Source of the DNA: Rhodosorus marinus
Taxonomy: Eukaryota > Rhodophyta > Stylonematophyceae > Stylonematales > Stylonemataceae
Length of the DNA: 64,000 bases
Direction: 5' to 3'
Assembly (NCBI GenBank): GCA_029953675.1
Contig: JAMWBK010000004.1
Coordinates: forward strand, 2,232,001-2,296,000
Of this stretch, positions 57,263 to 64,000 are shown in pieces. The notes under the pieces were generated by a model, which worked only from the letters and a program-made list of their open reading frames with translations, was not told the origin of the DNA and ran no database searches. The translations under genes and the position numbers were made by a program. Each line of letters starts with the position of its first letter. The stretch's first letter is position 1.

Positions 57263-57877
57263 CTAATCCTGGTTTTTGCTCGACATCCCGACGGATACCT
57301 CAGTGCGCCTTGGTACCTTGGTATCGTTCGAAACAGTGCCGTTTGAAGCGCACTTTCTCTCAAGAGCCTTCACGTACTTCTTGTCCATAATGAGCAAGTC
57401 CTTGTACTCGTACCTCTCCTTTAAACATTTATGCAACTCCTCGCTGTACTCCCGGCCAAACAATATCAGCTGCCTCATAAAGCCGTCATTGGGAGCGATC
57501 TTGCTTCGGCACCTCTTCACATGCTCAAACGACGCTTTTGTTGACAAATTCAAGGCGCTCATGATGTAGGCAATAATCACAGTTGCGGAGCGCGAAACAC
57601 CCGCCTTGCAGTGGACGAAGATTCCTTCATTCTTCGTTCTCGCGCTGTGAATAAAATCCACAACCTTCGGGAAATGAACCGCAATATCATAATCGGGAGA
57701 ATCCACCATGTCAAGATGGAGCGTGGTGAGAGGCAGGCAATCGGGGACGGAACTATCGCATAGCGAAAGCACATGGGTCACATTATTCTCCGCAAAAAAG
57801 CTGTAGCTCTCCATGACAATAATCTCCTCCCCACCAACGAACAAGTTGGGCAACACCTTTGAAATTCCTACGCCCAT
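57263..57877 (-). CDS. Dual-specificity phosphatase, DUSP22/DUSP15-like
   Basis: 204 residues, one exon. It begins MGVGISKVLPNLFVGG, which gives an N-terminal Gly for myristoylation and matches the start of DUSP22/DUSP15 (JKAP/VHY). The catalytic loop is VHCKAGVSRSA with nucleophile C90 and R96, and the general acid Asp is in LDMVDSPDYD (about D59). The AYIM motif follows the loop, as in atypical DUSPs. The C-terminal about 55 residues are Lys-rich and variable. A membrane-tethered phosphatase acting on phosphoproteins is likely; the substrate is unknown. It converges on the CDF-like gene (200 bp between stops). Confidence 0.93.
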   Translation of the reverse strand: MGVGISKVLPNLFVGGEEIIVMESYSFFAENNVTHVLSLCDSSVPDCLPLTTLHLDMVDSPDYDIAVHFPKVVDFIHSARTKNEGIFVHCKAGVSRSATVIIAYIMSALNLSTKASFEHVKRCRSKIAPNDGFMRQLILFGREYSEELHKCLKERYEYKDLLIMDKKYVKALERKCASNGTVSNDTKVPRRTEVSVGMSSKNQD

Positions 57878-59824
57878 CCTTTCTTATCTAGCAATCACGA
57901 AACCTCTTAACCCAACTTCCTTGTCGCGTTCCTACTCCGTGCCCAAATTCTCTTCCATTCGCAAAGGCCGAGGTCACTCCGACCCAAACCCACTTTCCCC
58001 CACAATTTGCTTGAAAACCAACCTGTTCTAGTCTCTCAGGAAAGGTCTGTGCCTTGGTTCATCCTCACAGGCACGAACTGTCGTTCTCCTCCCCAGCCCA
58101 ACCCTCACGCCTTGTCCTAACACAAATTTCTGCGCCCTACTTAAGCACCCGCACGCTGACAACCACAGGGGGGCCGCCTTCCCAACAACATTTCCTTTCA
58201 CCAACCAATTTTATTACAAAAAACTTATTCTTTCAGTCACGGCAAAGCAAAAGCGGAACAATAGCAAAAGCTCAGTAACGGGGGGGGTGTGAGCGGGTGA
58301 GGGGGTAGTTTGTATACAGGCGCAATCAAAGTATTTGAAAAGACGAATAAATTAGTCGCATATCATCAGCTCCACACCAGCAGTGAACTAAAACAACATT
58401 ATGCTTGGCCTATTTGTCACTTGGGGGGTTTCGAAAGCTTACTTTCAAGCTCACCAAAGGTTTTCACTTTTGAGGGGTTAGATTTTTTTTTGTCTTTTTC
58501 ATAAACGAGGAACTTTCTTGATTTATCGTTTACAATCATTTTGCTGCTTTATTCCTTTTGCTTTTATAGGGGTAAGAAAGAGTGGTGTAGAAAAGAGCTT
58601 CACTACTTCCAGCCCACCCCTGGCACCCCCCGCCCTGCCAACCCCCTCGAAAAGTTTTGGTACACTCTTGTTGTTGTTTTTTTCATTCTTTTTCCATGGA
58701 CAATATTTGATTAGTACGTTTGTGGATTTTTTGTCTGAGGAGGACACCTATCGTAATTTTTCTCTAGTTTGGAAGATGGTCGCTCTGTGTGTAAGGCTTC
58801 TCCGTTGTTTTTCTTCAAATATTTATGGAACACTTTCTCTGTTGCTGTGGTTTCCATACGGAAATGGTGTGGTAAGAGTAATAAGAAAATTTCAAATTAT
58901 TTGGTCATAAAATCTGTACTTTTTCGGAAAGGTCGAAAAATGAGCCAACTAGGGAAAGCTTTCGAAGTACTTGGAGGAATTTAAGTGGTGAGTGCTTTCA
59001 AAGAATTGAGGTTATTCGGAATTCCATGTCGCGTTAAGATTTTGCAAAGCCCCTCCTTTTTTTTTCTGGTCGGGTATGTCGCCAACATAGAAGGGGGATA
59101 TGGACAGAACCGAATACCGTTTGTGCTAAAGTATTTCGCTTTTTTTGGTACGACTGATGTTCGCCATAGGGGAAGAGCGCAAGCCCAAATTATTTTGATC
59201 CATTCTATTTGGGGGGGAAGTTCTTTAGAGATTGCTCTGGTTGCCATTGTATTGATTAGTTAAAACTTTATCGAGGGTGAATACACTCAGGGTGCGGGCT
59301 CCTCATTGAAAGTCAGCGTATGGATGTTCTGGAAAAAAATCTGGGGCGTGGTGATCGCGGAAATGATCAAAGAATTCAGGAGACATCACATTCCCCAGAT
59401 AGATTTTTTCTTGACGTCGTCCTGGATTCAGAAGCAATCCTGGCAAGCAGGAGTACTCTGGGAATAGGGGTGATTGATGGCATACATTACCTAAAGCGGC
59501 AATAAAATATGCAAAATACTTTTCACTTCTTAGAGGCTGATGAACCAAGGGGTACAAAAAGAGTCACCTTTTTTAAAAATCGAGTATCTTCCTGAAATAT
59601 CTGCCATTTGACGGTTCACTGGATAGTGTGAACGTGATTAGGCTGATTGTATTTGACTGATTGAATTGCTATATGCATGTGATGTGCTTCCTATCAAAAT
59701 CCACGAAACCCTTTCAAAAAGCGATGGCAGTTGCATTTGCGGAGAAGGCCGAAGGTCAAGAATTTTTGCGATCTGCTTGATGTTACCAACCCCGGTAAAT
59801 TTTGGGGAAATCGCGGTTTTGAAG
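57878..59824. other. Long gene-poor stretch
   Basis: G-run at about 58269-58276 and a T-rich stretch to 59300. Several frames of 60-130 codons with hydrophobic, T-rich composition, judged not coding. Confidence 0.4.
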
Positions 59825-60140
59825 ACGTTCTGCGCCCCTCTGCCATATGAAAAAATATCTTGTCGCCAAGGGGAGACATCCAAAAGTGCCGTAGAGAAGT
59901 CCATTTGGGTGGGTGCGGGGTAGAAGAAAGCCGTTGCATATGTTGTGATTGAGGAACGAACCAACACCGTGGATTAAATGCTAGGACCCCCCATGTAACC
60001 CCTGTGCCATGTGAAAAAACATCTTCTCGACATCACGATGGATGCGAGATGGAGTAGATGAGTGAGTCCATTTGGGTGGCGTTTGTGAATGTCAATTGCT
60101 GCTCAGATTCAGGAACGAGCCAATATCACGGATGGTGGAA
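59825..60140. repeat. Diverged ~160-bp direct duplication
   Basis: Units near 59830-59975 and 60000-60140 share GCCAT(A)TGAAAAAA.ATCTT, AGTCCATTTGGGTGG and (A)GGAACGA(A/G)CCAA.A in the same order and spacing. Identity is patchy between these blocks. No coding sense is shared. Confidence 0.6.
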
Positions 60141-62036
60141 TTGTCTTCCCGCGTTTAATGATCGTGTCTTATTCTCAAAGCGGATGATTCTTTGACCACG
60201 TTCGTTTTTTTCATCTTCAATGTGCTCGCATTATCTAAGAGCGGGTTAGTTTTTGACTCGGGGTATGTGTACCCTCTGCTTGTCCATCGAGGATAGCGCC
60301 CTCCCCTTACCGAGGCCCTCCCATGACGGGCAACTTGCATGAGGTCGACTAGAAACCATGTTTTGAAAAGAGAAGGACGTGCGCCTCGCTGTCCAATGTG
60401 TCCAACTCTGTTTCGCGCAAATGGGACATTTTTCTATTCGGATGTCAATGTTGATACTATTATTGGGTCTCTACTGCGGGCTGGAGAAGGTACCACCTAC
60501 ATACACGATGACAACTGGTGCCAGGCAGTTGACCGATTGCTCAGCTGGGCACTCGATCTGGTGCTTCGCCACAGAGTTCGGACTGAAACGTCCTGAAGCG
60601 AGGCTAGTCATCTGGACAGGTAATGCCTTCCGAAAACCTAGAGTGGGACTTTCTGCCCTCTGGAGTTTCCCAGGCCAACCCGTTTGCAACCTAGCATACT
60701 CCGGAATCTCGTTGGCAAGAGAGGTGCAGTGAGGCCCCGCTGCCTAGACCTCCCATCCCCTGAAGCGATCTTGCCTAATTGCTTTCCGGAGAGCCAATCA
60801 ACTACACAGACCCCAGACTTCCACTACCAACGAAGTCTAGAGATCAGCGTCACATTCCGTTGCGTTGCAGTCTGCTGGGAGTCTTCCCCACCAAACGAGC
60901 CACCAGGCTTTCTCGCCGAATGACCAAAAGAAGTGTCGAGAAACACACAATTTCCCATCTTTTGACCCATTCCTGGACACCGCAATTCGGACGTGTGTGT
61001 GGTCTCACACATCCGCTTCTCACATCCATGCGATGCTACAAATACCTCAATTCACAACGGAAAATATCTTTTTCCAGGTCCATTTCTAGATCCAACTACA
61101 TACAGATTTTTTTCCAATACCAGCCAATAAACACTTACGAAACCGAAAATCAGATTATCCTTGTTCTTATTGGACTAAAGTTGATATACACAAACATTAT
61201 TTCATTAATTACAGGCTTGACCCAGGATTAGGGCCATCGAAACTATTCGTTTCCTTATTTGCTCGTGATATTCACAAAATACAAGATAATCACATTACCC
61301 AGCACTATCCCCCCTTACCGTTTCACATACTGTGATATAGAGTCGCAATAAAAAGTAACAATTGAAATTTTGGCATACATAGTTACATACTTTTAAGGCC
61401 TTATTCTACTTCTTAAATAATCATCTAATCAATTACGTTTCTAGAGACAGTCTGTTGCAGATTCATACCAATTATCCGTCGGCAAGAATTAGGCAGTAGA
61501 TAATTGGTCAAATAAAATTTATTTTTGTTAAATTTTGGCGAATTAATGAACACTGTCCTTCTGCTTGCTAAAAAGTTGGAGGGGGGGGATTTTTGAGCTC
61601 TACTTCCGATATCTGTCCTCGTAGGCCAGATACATAGATTTTCTGAATAATTTTGTACTATTTTGTTTTTGTGTTTTCTTCGTTTAACGCGAAAGGTGGG
61701 TGCCAGAGTTATCCATCGAAAAAGGACGTGTGATGTCTTTTTTGGTGGTGAGAAGGCTGGTCCCTCAATTGGACAATATCTGGGGTTTTGAACGATTTAC
61801 CCACTTTTGCGAAGAGTGGTGGCGGAGGTGATCATATGGGGGATTGGGAATGGGAGACGTGCAAATAGTGGGAGGGAGGAGTTGTGTGAGAGTTCATGTG
61901 AAAGACTATTTTATCTAATCGTCTGTGTTTTTGTAGAAGGATTTGCCGCGTTAGGGTTTAGGCGGGGAGTGAGTTTGTCTGTCTGGGAGGCTGTTGTTTT
62001 GGAGTGGAAGCGGGGTTGGTGAGGAGGGGGATCAAT
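60141..62036. other. Gene-poor region upstream of SRPBCC gene
   Basis: A 118-codon + frame at 60379-60732 shows no family features. AT-rich from 61060 to 61560, then G-runs at about 61579-61588 and 62024-62030, just before the next ATG. Confidence 0.4.
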
Positions 62037-63008
62037 ATGAGCGCTTTTTTGAATACTTTGGATTTGACTTCCTTGGGGAAGTCAAGTAAGACTGCGGTCT
62101 CGTTTAGGAGGCCGGCTGTCGTGAAGCGGCAGGTTATGGTGGGACAGAATGGCAGGGTATGAACAGCATGAAAACGCGTCTCATCACACTGAGGAAAAGC
62201 GTATTTGGTTCTGAGCGGGTTGTCCCTTTTTCTTAATCCAGGCTCTGAAGGTGGACATACAACGGCCGGCGGCGAACAAGAGGAAGATTTCGTCCTCTAT
62301 TATTATCCAGGAACCCACTTCAGTCGTTTGGAAGGTTTTGACGGACTACAATAGACTTGCGGAGTTCATTCCGAACCTTGCCATTTCCAGAAGAAGGTTC
62401 CACCCGAATGGGGGTATTCGAATAGAGCAGTGCGGAGTACAATCCATATTAGGTAAGAACCACTCTAAGGGTTCAAGACTTGCAATCGGTTCGCATGATG
62501 CGGAAAGGAGCGGAGCTCTAACTTGCGTAACTGGGTGCTTTTGGTCAGGTTTTGAATTTAAAGCGAGCGTGGTACTTGACATGGTGGAGGTGAACAAGAA
62601 TAAGATGGACAGAGAGATTCGGTTTGAAATGCACGACAGCAGGGACTTCAAGGAATTCAGTGGAAAGTGGTCTCTGAAGAACGTTAACAACGGCAATGAT
62701 ACTCAGCTGAGGTAAGCTGCTAGGCGCTCTGGACTAGGCTCGTAGGCTCCAATCTCCAAAGTCGTTGCGGCGTTGTCAAAGTCTGAGTGTAACGAGTTTC
62801 ATTGCCCTTTTGCAGTTATGAGGTCTGTATCGTACCGAAGGGTTTGGTGCCGGTAAACCTCGTTGAGTGGAGAATCAAGGAAGACGTGCCAGTGAATTTG
62901 CGAAGTGTCAAGAGCAAGAGCGAGACGATGACAGATGAGGACATGCGCGCTTACAAGCCAGCTCTTAGTCCCGGAAAGGAGCTCCGCAAAGGAGAAGCGG
63001 CGTGCTGA
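62037..63008 (+). CDS. SRPBCC (polyketide cyclase/START-like) lipid-binding protein, plastid-targeted
   Basis: Four exons: 62037-62156, 62242-62452, 62549-62711, 62816-63008; 228 residues. The leader (MSAFLNTLDL, then FRRPAVVKR) is transit-peptide-like. The domain begins with SIIIQEPTSVVWKVLTDYNR and AEFIPNLAIS, the typical start of coenzyme Q-binding/START-like folds, and continues to LVPVNLVEWRIKEDVPVN and a C-terminal helix. Plants have similar plastid SRPBCC proteins of unknown ligand. Intron 2 (62453-62548) is 96 nt with no in-frame stop; removing it joins QSILG to FEFKASVVLD, matching the family's strand order, so the read-through frame is not used. Confidence 0.88.
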
Positions 63009-63687
63009 GGGAACTCAGCCAGAGTTGTAGTGTTTAACTGATACGAGGGAGAATGGAATCGTAGCATTTTGCGACCCGAACTTGGAGTAGATAGTGCTCG
63101 TCACAGATACCCTGAAAGCGCTAATTGGCTCCGTTTTAGTGTTGACCTCCTCGTGCGGGTGTAGTTAATTCACTTTTTGTGCGCAGACGGCTAAGATATG
63201 GCCACGATTTATGATGCGGAGTTCATTTTGCCATGTATATTCAGAGGCTCTTTCTTGCAGCCGCAAGGGGAACCCTACTACGGCAGTGAAGGCTGGAAAG
63301 CCTTCGATGAAACTGAATAGGAACAGAGGATAATTAAAAGGGAAAATAGTTTATCAAGAAAGTTTTCACTAGCTAAAGCCGTACAAAGCCAGTTCTCTGC
63401 GGTAGCTTCTCTTCCGCGCAGGCAAATGTCTGTTGGCCCTGGTTCTGTCCGACCGGTAAAGAGGCATTGCAACTGTTCACCTCTCCACCAGGAAAGTCCT
63501 ACTCTGTTTTGCTGTTAAGGTGATGGAGTTGCCCACACCCGTCTGCGCCTCGACAAAGTGGTGCACACGCTGTTGAAAAGAACAAAATGTCAGCCAACCA
63601 AAGGCTGTATCGTTACCCAAAAACAGGAGCGGTCGCAGGAGTCGCTCAGGGGCTGAGCGGAATGCGAGCAGCTCAGCGCTCTACTCA
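63009..63687. other. Convergent intergenic region
   Basis: 3' flanks of the SRPBCC gene and of the minus-strand gene at the window end. A + strand frame from 63587 (RLYRYPKTGAVAGVAQGLS) has a faint PspC-like look but overlaps the opposite gene and is left uncalled. Confidence 0.35.
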
Positions 63688-64000
63688 CTACTTCACTAAA
63701 ACCGAGGTGAGAATTCGCGTACCAGCCTCGTCACGAAACATTGCCTTCCTCGCGTCCGCCCCGAGCGATCTCCACACAATCGCGAGGGATCCGATCGCCA
63801 TGATCAAGCTTATCACAATCCAAATCAAACCCTGAAATTCATTTCGACCGTTAAGGACATGACTAGGCAAGACAATTGCTTTCTGTTTTACCGTACCAAA
63901 CCTGGTATTTGCCTCTTCTCATTTACAACCGTCGCTTTCGACTTGGAGATCGCGTTGTTAATGTAGTCGAGCAGCTCTGCATCGTGGATTTCACCTACTT
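63688..64000 (-). CDS. 3' end of a membrane protein gene (partial, tentative)
   Basis: Two exons on the minus strand: 63897 to beyond the window end, and 63688-63831, joined in phase 0 (TTG|GTACGG ... TTTCAG|GGT). The exposed part reads HDAELLDYINNAISKSKATV, then one membrane helix (LIWIVISLIMAIGSLAIVW) and a charged tail ending ILTSVLVK. The start and most of the protein lie outside the window. No family recognised. Confidence 0.5.

Noticed and set aside
58518-58910. 130-codon hydrophobic + frame
   Set aside because: Phe/Leu/Ser-rich translation of a T-rich stretch, with an opposing open frame and no gene-like splice or motif content.
1-64000. CRISPR array, insertion sequence or bacterial operon
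   Set aside because: No regularly spaced identical repeats with unique spacers, no transposase, and all genes are eukaryotic with introns.

Overview
This is nuclear DNA of a eukaryote with a primary plastid. Nearly every gene with recognisable relatives is cut by short GT-AG introns (about 47-110 nt). The products are eukaryotic (26S proteasome RPN1, PUS10, ODR4, BCS1, HMG-CoA reductase, bZIP), and several proteins carry plastid-type leaders, two of them with the early phenylalanine (MAFV..., MAAFV...) kept by red algal and glaucophyte transit peptides. A red alga (Rhodophyta) fits best. That is an inference from gene content and leader style, because the window has no rRNA or organelle marker.

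Layout. 0.6-6.4 kb: small plastid-type membrane protein, a kinase-fold protein lacking the DFG aspartate, and PUS10. 7.1-10.7 kb: RPN1 in ten exons. 10.7-20.7 kb: sparse, with a 109-bp tandem repeat, a perfect 33-bp inverted repeat, a bZIP factor made of small exons, and two weak multi-exon candidates. 21-23 kb: HMG-CoA reductase. 25 kb: a 125-bp tandem repeat. 26.5-30.8 kb: LTO1-type VKOR-thioredoxin and BCS1. 31.8-39.3 kb: ODR4, a HAD-like protein, a sugar porter and a plastid VTT-domain protein. 40-47.3 kb: a repeat-rich zone with a decayed lipase fragment next to an intact eight-helix membrane protein fused to a class 3 lipase. 49-57.9 kb: OTU protease, a degenerate IGPS-like plastid protein, a Cys-rich type I membrane protein, a CDF-like protein lacking the metal residues, and a DUSP22-like phosphatase. 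58-62 kb: repeats only. 62-64 kb: a plastid SRPBCC protein and the 3' end of a minus-strand membrane protein.

There are no operons. Genes lie on both strands, mostly separated by AT-rich blocks followed by G/purine-rich tracts on the coding strand just upstream of start codons. Functional themes are plastid membrane and redox biology (LTO1, VTT, SRPBCC, IGPS-like), ER membrane and lipid functions (HMGR, ODR4, membrane lipase) and housekeeping (RPN1, PUS10, BCS1). The most unusual content is a set of three catalytically or metal-site degraded family members (kinase, IGPS, CDF), the membrane-lipase fusion with its decayed partial copy, and repeat elements that may fold as RNA. All exon joins were made by eye from splice signals and reading-frame continuity; none is confirmed by transcripts.
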